Below are positions 12,801-26,400 of a stretch of DNA of 64,000 nucleotides, one piece after another (position 1 is the stretch's first letter; each line of letters opens with the position of its first letter). Under the pieces are notes generated by a model. The model did no database searches, was not told the origin of the DNA, and saw only the letters and a list, made by a program, of their open reading frames with translations. The stretch is from Ophiura sarsii (Eukaryota; Echinodermata; Ophiuroidea; Amphilepidida; Ophiuridae), in the NCBI GenBank assembly GCA_035610835.1, contig CM069442.1, forward strand, positions 56,833,950-56,897,949, read 5' to 3'. Both the position numbers and the translations under genes were made by a program.

Positions 12801-15800
12801 CATATGAAATTATATCACCGTAACATAAATCATATTGCTACATTGACAGATTTCATTAAAACAACATATGGCGTTTTCCTTTAACGTTGTTATTATCATG
12901 GTTTAAGTCATGTATTCAATTTTGAATATTGAACTTTTGAATTCTAGCAAGAAATTGATTTAAACCACGCATGATGGAGTAATATATCCGTAAATAAACT
13001 AAAAAGTTATATTTTTAGTTATTTTTTTAATATTTAGTTATAAGTTTTTTCCCAATGCAACCGTTATCCATTCATCTTCACTGTATTTAGTTGACAACAA
13101 ACTTTTATCTGATAGACTGATTGAGCTGTGACTTAAAAGTTGATATCAATCGTAGTTCAAAATATGAACTAACTGTTGGCATAATTAATACAGTCAAAAT
13201 ATAGTAAAGATATTTGAACATATCTACAGTTCTGTGTTTTTATATTTTATTGGTATTATTTCCGTGTGCAACAAATATTAAAACAACTCTCTTTTATCTG
13301 ATTATACTACCGTAAAGCTAGCATTCTTTTTACATAATTTCCTTTTTCGAGAAAATATAACCACCAACTTTTATACCTGAAATAAATATACATTTATTTA
13401 CAATACCATTCTTTGTACAATTGTTCAACATTTTAATTTGACACAAGATAGTAATACACTATGAAATAAGTCTATTAATACAACATATTATTAAGAAACC
13501 ACAATTAACCCACGCTCTACTAGGGGAGCACCAAAATGCAACAGAATATGACCTAGGTTATCTAGGTAATATCGTTCACATACTGGCGCTCATTTTGACG
13601 AACAACAATTGAGGGTACCACCTTACCCGGAGGTAGTCTAAGCCGTCAAAGTCCGAGGGAAATATTAAAATCACCATTTTGAACAATATCTCAATACTAT
13701 AGTCTTGAATCTTTGGCCATAGTACATGTTAGGAATATCATCTTTCTCTCTTATAAGCCAAGGGAAAGAAGAGACCTCTAGCTATACCATCAAATATGCA
13801 TACTCTGTATCGCTGTTTTGATTAGGAGGGGTTGGTAACAATTAGGGGTGGTGGTAACACCCCCTTTAGTAAGCCGTATTACAAAAAAATGAGACGAGAG
13901 TTAACGAAAATGTGCAGTCACACATGTTTAACGTATAACACGAGATATTGATGATGTGTGGCTACTGTTTATATGCAATACGATATTGCCATTGTAAGTA
14001 TTTGAAACAAATAAATGTTTGTGTGGTATCTATTTGTTTTATTGTTTAAACATAAGATCGCCAGGTATGTGGTGGTGGGTATGTAACGCCTCGTGATGTA
14101 TTTTAACCAGCAACACTATCGAACAATCAAAGATTAACAGCTTGAGCGACCTGCCATTGTAGGGCTATCAATCAATGGAGGAATTCAATTAATGTTTCTC
14201 TTGCTTGTTCTAACCCCAACCCCCCCCCCCCCCTCCACCCATTTCAACTTTTACTACCTGAAGAAATATGAAATGTTTACTTTTTCCAGTTTGATTGTGA
14301 CAGTTGGCATAGAATGCGACGGCATACCCATTTAGACCGAACTCTTTAATATTATGATCGGTAACAAGAACGGCTCCTCATTTTTGTACACACGATGAAA
14401 GGTGATAAGGCTACGTCTTATCCAACGAGAAAAAAAAGAGTTGGATATTGTCGACGTCCGTCTGTGTTGTTCGTGTTGGGGAAAGCGCAAAGAAGTGTGA
14501 TATCGCATGATCCGTTACGTGTCCGTGCAAAACGTGGGATGTGTCGAACACGTGTGCGATATGCAAATACAAATATCCGTGTGAATTCGACTTCATTCAA
14601 ATATATACAAGTGTCTCTCTTACCATTTCAATAACATAGTTACGTTTGAAGACGACACTTCGGGGTCTAGTATCAACCTTTAAGTCAGTTTATTGTTTTC
14701 AATGGCCATGTACTTAAAGCTCTCGCAACTTATTTTCTTCTAATCAAAGGAACCCAGTCAATAAGATTTACGGTCGTTCAACGCACTTGACACATTCATG
14801 CATAAGGAAACCCACGTATGAAGAGGAAAGAGTATAACTTGCAATAAAGGATCGTGCAATTTGAAGCTACGTTCAAAACTATTCCATGTATTGAAGTTTA
14901 AAAGTTGAAGGCCGTTTTATTTAATTTGTATTATAAGAGGCAATAAGTATTTTATTGTGGTATGCGAGTGCGAGCATATTGTAGTTGATTGGGTATTACA
15001 AGGATCACGAGGATACACTTTTCTAGATATTAAACGCAATACTAAAGTCGTACCTCAGCCGTCGTGCATTCCTTTATCAGGTATGAGCGACAAGAGTCAT
15101 ACATCTGCGTTGCAATTTTTGTTTGTTCAAATACGGTAATAAATAATAAATTGTAATGAGTTTTTATTTCACTGATTATTGTATGAAATATAAAATAAAC
15201 CCGTTATATATACCCCTTTCTATTATCGTCGTGTTGTCAATAACTTCCTCTTATAATATGGCCAAACACTCATTGTCAGATAATCCCCATGAATCTGGGG
15301 GATTAACTCCTCCGCATCTAGGCCAAATCTCTAAATCTGCGTTCCGACCGAAACGCAAGGTGCATCATTTTGCAGGCAGGTGGTTTCTGTCAAATGTGCT
15401 GATTTAACCCTAATAAGTAAATACGCTCTTAATCGTGTCAAGTGATGTCTTCCTAATCTTTACAGCGAAATACAGGGCATATTTCTCACCTTTTGGTGAT
15501 TTAACGCACACAATATCACTGTAATACTGTTTAGTTAGATTACGCTTGAAAGCTCTAGTAAGTACGCATTATATTAAACAATTCTTCTTTATTGACGGCT
15601 TCTGCCATAAAACATTTTTAGTTTCATCTTGAACACCAATTTCTGACCAAATTATTTTCAATTAAATATGAACGCATTGTGTGTATTATTAGCGTTGCGA
15701 AATCAATCCAACTACGCTTAACACAACATTTCTGACAACAGGTTCTTTTATTACGCAGATAAGATAAACCGTGCCTTACAACTGCAGTCAACACAATAAG

Positions 15801-16431
15801 TAACTGACCAGGTAATAAACGTGCTGGTAACTCTAGAAGTATAACTCCTACATAACATAGCAAATTTCTCTTCTTTAATATGAGATATTGGACGCTAAGA
15901 ATGGTTGATTATTGAAGAAGTTACAATACCAAATGTAAAGTCATGTACGATTTTCATTTTCGCAATTTTCTTTTCTACACGAGGACTCAGACGGATTACT
16001 GGTGGTAGCGGTAGTGCTAATTCACCGGTCGATGCCCAGGTTGTTGGACAGTCGGCCTGCCGCATTGTAACCGTTGATCAATACGTCACACACGCTTTAT
16101 CTGCCATACTCTCCCCGTTTTGAAAAGAAAAATGTAAACATGATAAACATGCTTGACCTTACGTTAGGGATTGTAACTTCCTCAATAATCAAACATTCCT
16201 ACCGTGCAATATCTCGAATTAAAGGGGAGAAATTCTTCAAACAAATTTACAATTTAATATGTTTTCGTAGGATTTATACTTTTAGAATTATCAGCACATT
16301 TATTCCTGTTCAGTTACTTATTTTGTTGATTGTATTGCCATATTGGTTATCTACATCTTATCATATTAAATCAATCTTTTTAAGAAACATCAAGAACTTT
16401 CCCGACGCTAAACCGTGAAACAAATCTGAGG
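9871..16431. other. Long non-coding stretch
   Basis: I find no gene I can support on either strand. Open frames of 60-114 codons occur here (for example 14,395-14,634 +, 15,156-15,407 +, 15,624-15,863 -, 16,074-16,418 +) but show no recognisable domain, and several overlap one another in different frames. A run of 14 C lies at 14,220-14,233. Unrecognised exons, UTR exons or enhancers could be hidden here. Confidence 0.5.
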
Positions 16432-16697
16432 GAAAAGTGCTTTAGGTCCTAGATACAGTAAACTGGTATATCAATATACTGGTACGATTTTACTGTTTGA
16501 TACTGGAACACCAAGTTGTGTTCCATTTGGACGATACGATACACATAATACCAGTAGTAATTTGTCCTATGAGTATCGCCAGAAACTGGAACATTTTGTA
16601 TGTACCAGTACCGTCCGATACTGAAACACTGACTTTTTACAGTATCGAACGGTACTAGATGTTCCAGTCCAGAATATTGGACCTAAGTACACTTTTC
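16432..16697. repeat. CCAGTATCG palindrome-array element, copy 1
   Basis: Bounded by AAAAGTGCTTTAGGTCC at the left and its near complement GGACCTAAGTACACTTTT at the right. Between them are repeated half-sites CCAGTA / TACTGG and GTATCG / CGATAC arranged as inverted pairs. It is the most degenerate of three related arrays within 2 kb. Confidence 0.75.
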
Positions 16698-17340
16698 ACC
16701 AATCGGAAATAGGAGCCATTTCATTAACAAGGGGAGAATACGTTCCTGCAAACAGGAAGTGTACATGGATAATAATTGATTTATCGAGCCATGTGGATCG
16801 GGAAAATGGGTGCAACGTCATAACATTGACGCCTTGAGGAAGGCTATGATCCCTGTCGCGTATATGAACCTCTCATGTCAGATCTGCGGTACATAGTGAT
16901 GTCATACTGAAATAATCGACGGATCAAAATCACCCCGCTAAAGCGTGTCAGACATGACTGTAATCACAGTTAAACTTGCATAACTTGAAGAAATAAAAGT
17001 GCATTTCATAACTGGATGTACGGGAAAATCGATGAGTATATGTTGTTCTCAATAAATGGTGCAAAGCGATAGCGGCAATATTTTCTTCAGACTTATGAAT
17101 GAATTTGTTGAATTCACGTATCAAGCATATTGACCTTATGCCTTGCTGTGTTATAATGCTGTAGCGTTTAATTGGTTTTGATACGACGCCATGATTAATT
17201 ATGTTTCTCTATTCATTTGATGTATTTATAAGAGAATAATAAAGCCCATCGAACCACCCTTAGGACACAATTACGATAAACATCCTTTGAATTATCAGAA
17301 TAAGGTTATGTCAAACACCATCGTAACAATTGATATTTTG

Positions 17341-17632
17341 GAAAAAGTGTACTTTAGATCCCAGATTATGGACTGTACTAGTATTGTCCGATACTGGAAC
17401 ACCAAGAATCGTTCGGTACTGGTACAAAGTCAGTGTTAGTATCGGGCGACACTGGTACATATAAAATATGCCAGTATCGGACGATACTGGAACACTGACT
17501 TTGTACCAGTATCGAACGATTCTGGGAAAAATCTCACTGGTATCATGTGTACCAGTATCGCCCGATACTCAGTGCGGGCCGATTTCCCGTTCAGGAAGAA
17601 TTTTTGAAATGGAAGTTTTACCCATAATCCCT
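17341..17632. repeat. CCAGTATCG palindrome-array element, copy 2
   Basis: Left end AAAAAGTGTACTTTAGATCC. Inside are several palindromes of the form CCAGTATCGNNCGATACTGG. The right end is a different sequence (GGAAGTTTTACCCATAAT), so the element is not closed by simple inverted repeats. Open frames on both strands here are read-throughs of the array. Confidence 0.8.
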
Positions 17633-18169
17633 TGCGAATGTATATATTGCAAAGTATTTGTAGTGGTAATACCAAAGATACCAATTTATCTATCTTAACC
17701 AAATATGATGGATTTTTAAATCAATGACGATTATTAAATGTGTCAAGATATAAGATAAACTGTTTAGTCATAATTGATAGATATTATTGTGGTGAATTTT
17801 CTAATTTATTGTTATGTAGAAATTGGGCTAATTACCTCATTAAATATTCACATTCATTTATCTGAAAAAGTACGCGATCACCTTTTTTTCCTCAGACAAT
17901 TTTTTAGATAATTGTATGATCTTTCAAATCACCAAGTTTGAGCATGTCGCAAATTAAAATAAAGAATCGATATTCATTCTAGTTTATAGTCCACTTAATA
18001 GACCATCAAATCGATATAACGAAATTTAAAACGACAATAAAATCTATAATTATATTATACAAAATGTTTCACCCATTACAATAGGTCTATGTCTAATTTG
18101 TATCCTACAGTTCTCTTAGCCTTATAAAAAGAGGGTTCCTGTAGTGGACTAGCCAAAACTATCGTATTG

Positions 18170-18381
18170 CATTATGGGTAAAACTTCCAGTTCAGGAATG
18201 CTTCCTGAAGGGGAAATCAGCCCGGCCTGATACTGGAACATTAAAACGTTCCAAAATGTGTTCCAGTATCGACCGATACTGGAACAGTCAAATCGTACCA
18301 GTATCGACCGATACTGGCAACTTATATGTGCCAGTATTGAACGATTATACCAGTATCTGGGACCTAAAGTACACTTTTTTC
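18170..18381. repeat. CCAGTATCG palindrome-array element, copy 3 (inverted)
   Basis: The same structure as copy 2 in reverse orientation. It begins ATTATGGGTAAAACTTCCA and ends GGGACCTAAAGTACACTTTT, with CCAGTATCGACCGATACTGG units between. Having both end types again in a second copy defines this as one family with two distinct termini. Confidence 0.8.
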
Positions 18382-19011
18382 CGTCTTTTTTACCGGGTGT
18401 ATCATGTATTGACTGTATCATGGGCCAGACACTATACTCATCTTTTGATGCAGATACATGATGCATATAACGCACTTTTTAATTTCCGTGTAGTCATGGC
18501 AACAAGAGAATGCATCGGGAATCACTGCGTAATGTCCGTTGAAGCATTGGTTCGTTGCTGCATGTAGGGGTGAGTCGGCGCTGGGATCGACAATGCAGAG
18601 TACCACATTAGCTCCTGAGTTGTCTCAACACAAACATTTAGGCTCGCGCTCACAACTGATAATGTCTTTGCATATTTATAGGCGATTAGATAGTTATTAT
18701 GACATACGTAAAATGCAGTGGATGTGGTTGACCTATGTATTAAAATAAACTTCCAACTGAAGTAAATGCTGTATAGAATCTTGGAATATTCATCATGTTT
18801 TTGTGATGTTCTGGAATCCCACGAAAGAGATTCGAAAAAGACTATCAATTTGGACGACAAATTCTAAATTGATTCAATTATAAATTGTATTATTTCCGAG
18901 AAAACCAATATTACTTGTAGTCAGAGTATATGTATAGTCATATTGTTAAAATGGATCAGTGATGATAATCCAATTGTAATAGTGGTGCTATGGTTACTAC
19001 AGTCAGATGTC

Positions 19012-19317
19012 TTATGATAGAAGTAATGCATCCAATAAATCCTTTCCGTACGCTCTTCTTGCTCTGTTTCTCTGCACTTGTTTGCTGTCCTCATTCAGCC
19101 TTTCACCGCTTTCAAGAGTCTTGAACCGCTTGCCCATGTTTAATAATCCTACTGAAGGATCTCTACACATCACCTCTTTTGCGACGCATAAACAGTCCGT
19201 TCGTAATTGGCACCCGGTGGTCATTTTACAACATGCGCGATCGGCACTTGTTGTTGGTATTGCGATGAACGTGACCAGGAGGATAAGTATGGTCAAAAGA
19301 CGCGGCATGAACTTCAT
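19012..19317 (-). CDS. Orexin-type neuropeptide precursor (probable)
   Basis: A 101-residue secreted precursor. Residues 1-25 form a signal peptide (MKFMPRLLTILILLVTFIAI, then a TTSA cleavage context). Residues 26-61 hold six cysteines (C29, C30, C36, C42, C44, C51) and end GLLNM, followed by G62 for C-terminal amidation and the dibasic K63-R64. The predicted product is a roughly 36-residue amidated peptide. The adjacent cysteine pair, the CxC and the GLLNMGKR end resemble orexin-A, where a CC..C.C core ends in GILTLGKR; orexin-type precursors are known from ambulacrarians. A furin-like RARR (85-88) lies in the C-terminal spacer. A splice acceptor (TTTTCAG) ends two bases before the ATG, so a separate 5' UTR exon is likely. 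The peptide would signal through an orexin-type GPCR. A different cysteine-rich neuropeptide family is the main alternative. Confidence 0.75.
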   Translation of the reverse strand: MKFMPRLLTILILLVTFIAIPTTSADRACCKMTTGCQLRTDCLCVAKEVMCRDPSVGLLNMGKRFKTLESGERLNEDSKQVQRNRARRAYGKDLLDALLLS

Positions 19318-19332
19318 TTCTGAAAAGAAAAA
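19318..19332 (-). promoter_or_regulatory. Splice acceptor upstream of the orexin-type ATG
   Basis: On the minus strand a pyrimidine-rich tract ending TTCTTTTCAG lies two bases before the start codon (AG at 19,321-19,320). This suggests the coding exon begins with AAATG and the 5' UTR continues in an exon at higher coordinates that I could not identify. Confidence 0.55.
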
Positions 19333-19387
19333 TACAGAACAGAAAGAAAATGTATCGTCAGTTGGGAATGATTCGAAATTACTTTGA

Positions 19388-22300
19388 ATTACTTACTTGT
19401 TTGTGGTTGTCAGTAATCTTCGTTAAGTGTTATTTCAATGAGAATAGGTTTTAATTTCTTCAGTGTATGTTACCTTATGCCTAATGTATATGCCATTTTG
19501 CTCATATACAACTAACCCAAATTGAATGTATACTTTTTAAGTTATGACGCTTTTTGGTTGGTTTTTGTATGGAATGTCATTAAAATTTGTATTGGAAACT
19601 GTGTGCTATCGAAATCGGTCAGGCATGCATGAATAAAATGGTGAGCTGTGATTCATTTTACACAATGTGTTACTGCTGAGACACTAAGCAATGTTATCCC
19701 TTAGCAACTGCAACTTTGTTGTCGGTTTGCCTTCTTACTTAAGCCATCATAACTTAAAATAAAAAGTATCTATATACTCGAACTCGAATTTCACGAATGA
19801 GGTCTGAAATTGTGGGGAAAGATTTGCTCGTATATTGTATATACCATACTTTCATGTATATACTAGATACCTATTACTTATTTTAATTTAGCTTACGTTA
19901 AAGCCCCTGGTCAGGAACTTTGTATGTTAGCTGTATAGCAGGCTATGAATTAGGATTTTAGGTCATGCAAAATGATCATGACTGTATGTATTGGACTAGA
20001 ACGAAAAACCACACAGCTCGAAATAACTTCCGCCAAACCACACAAATCCGAGTCAAGCACAGATGGTACCCTACGCCAAAGGTATATGTCGTTTTGCTCA
20101 TATATATAGCTATGGATTATGATTTTCAGTCAAGAGGACTATTGGACTAGTAGGGTAAATCACAAAGATTGTAAAACATCCGCCAAACCACATAAATAAG
20201 CTGAGTATCCGAGTCAAACACAGACTGTCTTTTAAATACAAATACAGGGATTACCAGGCATATCTATATGGCCTCAAGGGTGTGGATTATGGATAAACAG
20301 GATGATCAAAGTCCCCAAGTATGACTTTGTACAAAGTGTCTCGGAACGAAGTAGGGTGGGGCTTCTAGTTTTCTCCGCAAATAAATAAACATTACACAAA
20401 TTACACGTTTCTTCTTCTTTGACGTTGAGTGCGCCATCTCTACCAAATCCATACATCAACCTAACTCCAATATATAATGTGATCACAATAGCGTTTCAGA
20501 CCACTTAACTCTTTGGTTATGGCAGATCTTTCTGAAACCAATACTTTAAAAAGCCCTTGACTGCGTTCACTCATGGGAAATACATTTAAAAACAAAAGTT
20601 TAAAAGTCAGTGGAACCAAATACATGAATACATGCAGTTAGGTTAGTGGACGACATTTGCTAAGTAATTGACAAAAACAACTAAGGGTCCTATTTATCTA
20701 GATGAATAATCAGTGAGCGTTAAGATTACACGCGGGGCATGGTTATCTATCCATACCACCTCAAAGGAATATTTGACATCCGCTTGAATTCAAAAGGGTT
20801 CATCAAAATACCAAATAAGTAATAAGTGATAACGATATATACGGATGCCTTTCAATCTAGTGATCTTAAAACATATAATTTGAAAAACTTTCAACGCGTT
20901 TGTATATTATGAACTCTTCCATGCTTCAATCCATTATTCATTAACCACTTGTATTGGATAGCTATTCGTGTGGGATAGCCTAACATAATTCCGCTCATTT
21001 TACATCTATCTCCAAGCATAGCAGCATTGAATATTTGGGCGGTGTTTGAATTGCTTACTTTTGTATAATCTTAGCAACATATATTAACAGCCGTTGGTGC
21101 CCAAGGGAGGGGTGTTTAATCGGACCTGCTCTAAGGAAACCATTTTCCGAATAGAATATGCAACACTTATGAGGAATTGCACCAAGACAGAAGAATAATT
21201 CTGAAGCGCACAAAATTGTCTGACATTTCATTTTGAGCGCGCGGGCAAACCATACACTTTTAACAATTCAAATAATTGTTGATAGGTACTGTAATAGCTT
21301 TCCCGGTTCTGCCATGTTAGCCACATATCACCTTGGATTGTACATGATTTGTAGTGTGTGATTGCGCAACATCTTAATTCATTGTTGCTAGCAATGGATT
21401 AATCATTTTATCGGTGATTTTTTTCTGTTTCTAAACTCGCATATACACAAACACCTGAAAATTACAATATTTGCAGTAAGTTGAGCTATTCATGATATTG
21501 ATTTGTACATGGGTACTCTCGTTGGTGCATCGTTTGGGGGGGGGGGGCGGTCTTAGGGACATACTCTATATATCTAATTGTTTACCGTGGATTTTAATTT
21601 TTGCGTCAAAAGAAGCGTACGTATTCAAGAGTAGGCCTACGACCAATACAAAAATACCGGTTGAAAATAAACGAGGGTTGGTCCATTATAGGACATCCCA
21701 TCCCCTACTCCCCTTAGAATCTTGAATATGTTGAATGGATATGCAGGGGTGTTTGGGGCAGTGGAAAAAGTTTTGAAACTAAAGGTGAACATGACATATG
21801 TCCATACGAATCATTTGCAGGTGACAAAATATAATGTATGCGTAAAAATGCAAATTTTAAGAGTTTAACATACATTACACGATTTTGGCTCATTTGGCTA
21901 TATAGCGTCGCCAACGGTTCAAATGATATCACATGCTGAACTAGTGATTCAGACTAATCCATGGCTAAAATGTAAGTGTCTGAAATACTTTCATGTCCAT
22001 GTCCAGGAAAGAATATTTAGACGGGAGATTCGTTGCACAAGGAACAAAAAGTGGGGTTTCCTTATCACTCTAACGTTTTAGGCCTAGGCCTATACAGAAT
22101 ACAATTTGCAAAACTACAATAATCTTGAAGTTGAAATAAAATTGGGGGGTCATGTCAATTGTATTAGGCACGCTCACAAACAAGTTTGTTTCCAGTAGCA
22201 AGCCTGAAAATTCAAATGAGAAATGCGTAGGGTTTTTTTGTGGGGTTTTTTGTTGTTGTTTTGGCTTCTTCTTTTCTTGACTTGAAATTAGGAAAAATAC

Positions 22301-23330
22301 ATTTCATTTCCTGCTAATTGTGAATGGGATATCATCAAGGGCGGGAGCGAGTCCTGGTAAATCGAGTCCCACCCGTAAATTTGAGTCACGTGAACAAAAA
22401 TCACCATCCCGAAACCCAAAAATAAACTATTGAAACATAATAATTAGCTTACTGAAAACAAAACTTGTCAGCTAAATAACTCTCATAATGGACATTTATA
22501 GTGAACTCACTTAAAATTGGTTTATTTAGTCAAATCCGTGCATTTTTGTTACTCTTATGCTCGCTAAAATGTTAATTTTGCCGCGGATATTCACATCCGT
22601 GTTTACGGTGTCGCCATCTTGAAACATGTTAGACATAATTTCGACAAAAGATGGCGCCCTAATAATAGATTTTTCCCGATTTTCATATATAAGAATCAAG
22701 CGTCGCAATGATATACTTTACTGAATACTTGTAATGGCTGCTGTTGTTGTTCGGTTTTTCATTTGGAAGTATTGAGTAAGGTTGCATAATATGATAACTT
22801 TATATTTGAGTATTAACATTTCAACGTTTTTTAATTTAAATAAAATGTATAGAGAAATGCTCATAACAACATTATAGTCGGGGAGGTAGCACCACCCCAT
22901 TTGCACCCCCTGCCCCCCCCCCCCAGGAATAACCCAAACAAACTTTTTAAAGTTCCTTAGATGGTCCCAAAACATAATTAGGACGTTCTCACAAATAAAA
23001 ACTGGCCCCAAGCCAGCTATTCAAGATGGCGTTCAAGATGGCCGCCAAAATTGGTTAAATCTTAAAAAAGGACCTATAACAACCCAATACTATGAAATAT
23101 TGTTACATTTATCACTTGAATATATGATTGATCATTGGTAACTAATTTCTGGTGATTGAGTTTAGTTACCATGCTTAAAATCTAAGATGGCGGCCAAAAT
23201 AGGGTATTTCTAGTAACATACATTGTAGCAATGTACATAATAATGTTTTAGTAATAAGAATATGGCAATAAATTAATATTTCTGATAAAAGAAATACAAT
23301 TGTGAGTGTCCACCACTGTCTGCAAGGTAT
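19388..23330. other. Non-coding, weak repeats only
   Basis: No supported gene. Degenerate direct repeats at about 19,960-20,070 and 20,145-20,235 share CCGCCAAACCACA and CCGAGTCAA words. Copies of AAGATGGCGGCCAAAAT and variants occur near 23,020-23,050 and 23,186, with a similar word at 22,650. A G run lies at 21,536-21,547 and a C run at 22,913-22,924. The open frames of 60-97 codons show no domain. Confidence 0.5.
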
Positions 23331-23333
23331 TGT

Positions 23334-23461
23334 AATATAAATCAAATAAATAGGAATGGACATTTTCTATAGCGGGTGTCCACTAATTTCTACTTGTAAC
23401 TTGCAATGTATCACAGTCAATATAAATCAAATACATAGGAATGGGCATTTTCTATAGCGGG
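23334..23461. repeat. Two-copy tandem repeat, 85-bp period
   Basis: About 43 bases beginning AATATAAATCAAATA and ending TTTTCTATAGCGGG occur at 23,334 and again at 23,419 with two differences. Confidence 0.8.
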
Positions 23462-26400
23462 ATCAAATAGGTGAACCATTTCTAATCATATTCCCGAGCT
23501 TACATTGAAATCTGCCCTCCCATACACATGCTTCTTTTTAACATCGCAATAACCTCTTCGGCAAGTTAGTGAAACACTAAGCCTACTGTTATTCTAATTG
23601 ACTGGATTTCTAAATCAAATTAATGGTCTGACAGTTATCGACAGTTGTCTCCGATCACGTGCAATTCAAGTACACGACCCGACGAGACGAAGACATTAAA
23701 AATAGGAAAACAAATATAACGTGATTTTGTCAAATGTAAATTGGGAACTTTGTTATAATTTCATTTTGTACAGCAGAAATATCAATTTTGACTTTCCACT
23801 CATGATAATATTGTAAAAAGCAATACAAGTACTACGAAATCTGGTGACTCAATAATAGACTCGAATACAGAGCTTGCATTAAGTAAAGGAGATACCTAGG
23901 AGATACCTAGCATTCATCTCACAGTTCGCGTCCGAATTAAGAAGCATTCGGTATAAATATTCAATAATGGACACAAACGCCTTTCAACAACAACTTAAAG
24001 CGTTTTAATAGTTGGTAGAGGGTTATTGATTTGGATAAACCTACTTTAAACGAGCCTTCTATCTAATGGTGCTCGGTAGGAAGCAAACGCGCAACGAGAA
24101 TATCAGCGCTATACATACCAATTAAAAGAATCATTATTACATGATTACATTTTGAATTGTACCATTGTGAATACACCACGCAACTGTATGAGTTCTAGGG
24201 GATGAGTCATGCTTGAGCATTATTTTAATCTGTAGATTAATACAACCGCATTTGTCAGCAGCGTAAAAAAGACTTTTTACGCTAATTGCCCGATGTGTTA
24301 CAATCAACTAATTGTTATTGTCTCAGTAGAAGTTTAGGCGCCAATTTTATAACTGAAGTATCTCGAATTGCGAGGAGATATTACAACCACTTTTCCCATG
24401 CTCAAGTTTTACAATCATTTATATTTGTTCCTTGAACTTCAAGAAATGAATATGCAACACAGATCATGTGCCCATTGGATTCTAAGGCCTCAACTTTGTT
24501 TTAAAGTACCACGGCGATGATAGGAGTTGAGCTAGACGCTGTAATTTCAGTTGTCATGCTTGCAGATGGATTTGTGTCAGAATGACAAATCCAGAATAAT
24601 GACCAACGATCAACACGATTACAACGCAAAGTAAAGACGCATACAACCCAAGTTACATACGTCTTTGTAAAGCGCAATATTAATTAACTGTAGAACTTGC
24701 CCTAAAAAGAGTAGTGCCAACAATTTAGGTGCTGTCATAATATAATGAAATAAATAAATAAATAAACGATAGTGTACTCCGTGAAAATGAAAGATAGCTT
24801 ATCGATAGACAGTCAGTTATTCCTATCGCGTACTGAAAGTTCACAAACGACGAATAATCGAATTCGACTGAATGTGTTCAAAAGGATATAAACGGCGAAT
24901 GAACATGAATTTTAGTTTGTTTCCGGCCCCTGAAATATGACGTGGATCACATGACGATGTTTTCATGAGACAATATCAAAACATTTAATCGAAGTTTATG
25001 ACACAAAGGCGTTCAAGACAAGACGGAAACTGCCCATCATTCACCCTGTGATGAAACAGAGTACGTGACATAGGATGATAGTGAAATCACGAAGTCACAC
25101 TTGCTTTGAGATTGACTAAGCTTGTGTAAGCCAAGTTTGTACGCGGACATTTTGATAGAACTATTAAATACTGTCAGACTGTTTTGCTGCGGTCAGATTT
25201 TGTCGTCCATTGCCTCTTGCGAATGAAATATCACGTATTCTGGAAAGAGGGTGTTACCAACACAATATTACACGATCCAACGCCTGTGTCCGTGCAACTC
25301 GGTGTTTCTTTACGTAATTTGAATGAGGTCGGTCCATCGACTGTTTCATTGTGCTTTCATAGAACGATAATTAGAGAGTTTCATTGTTGCTAATGTGCAA
25401 AGCGCACATTTATAATAACCAGGTGAATAGGCGATAGTTTCATTATGGCATGTATGCCTAATTTTGTATTATGATTGTAAACAATCATAAATAAAATTAC
25501 ACCATTCATCGATGCCTGAGAGTTCAGGCATTCTTCATAGTGCTGGGTGTGTCTCGAGGAGTAACAAGCTCTTTCTATTCATTCAGCAATTTGCGTCGGC
25601 CTTTCGCCATTATAACACATCTAGGTAATATTACATATTGTAACGACAGTTTTTTAATAGCTGATTTTAATAACAGATGGTCAAAATACTGTTGTTGAAA
25701 GATTTATATGTTGTTAGGCCTATACTTAGATTTGATTCAATATGCTGTAGGTATATCTAGCATATGTCAATTCCTATCATATAATCGGTTCCTCAACGAA
25801 ATTCACGCTTCAAAAGTCAATAGCCTCTATTCTCCGTTGGCATGATTGAAGAAACATCGCAATGGTGTATTTGGACAGTCGGACAACGAGTTGAAGCCCT
25901 TTGAAAAACATTTTATTTACATTGATGAGGACAAAACTGCTATAAACAGTTATCTAAAAACAATGTATTATTCATATATGCATTACATGTATTTTGATTT
26001 TTGAGCAAACCGAGGCACAAAGGGCAACTGTTTAAAACTGTCTTGCCAAAATCTTAATCATAATAGTTTAAATTGAAAATCCAGAACGGAAAACAAGTTC
26101 CGGAAAAAAACAAACGGACGAAGTTGGAGACTTCTTAATATCAACATACCGACAAAATATTTCAATTGTCTTTTCTTCTGCATGAGATGAAGAAAAATAT
26201 ATAGGATTATTGACTTAAACGCTGCTCTCAGCATAAGATGCATCCGTGTACTTTTTCTTCTGCACAACGTTGTCAGCCTATGAAGAGTCACATTGCCAAG
26301 CGGGTGATTTACAACCCATTAAATTACACTTAACTTGAGTCAAACTCGAAGTAAAGCAACAGGAGACAGTATTTTCTTTAATTCGTAGACAATATTGCAA

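Noticed and set aside
14395..14634. Overlapping 60-79-codon ORFs on both strands
   Set aside because: Mutually overlapping frames, no domain, and composition that does not stand out from its surroundings.
17341..18381. CRISPR-like array of repeated near-identical units
   Set aside because: The CCAGTATCG units are palindromic with irregular spacing and no unique spacers of constant length, in an intron-bearing eukaryotic context.
19007..19387. Plus-strand ORF of 126 codons
   Set aside because: Antisense of the orexin-type precursor; no domain, whereas the minus strand has signal peptide, cysteines and processing sites.
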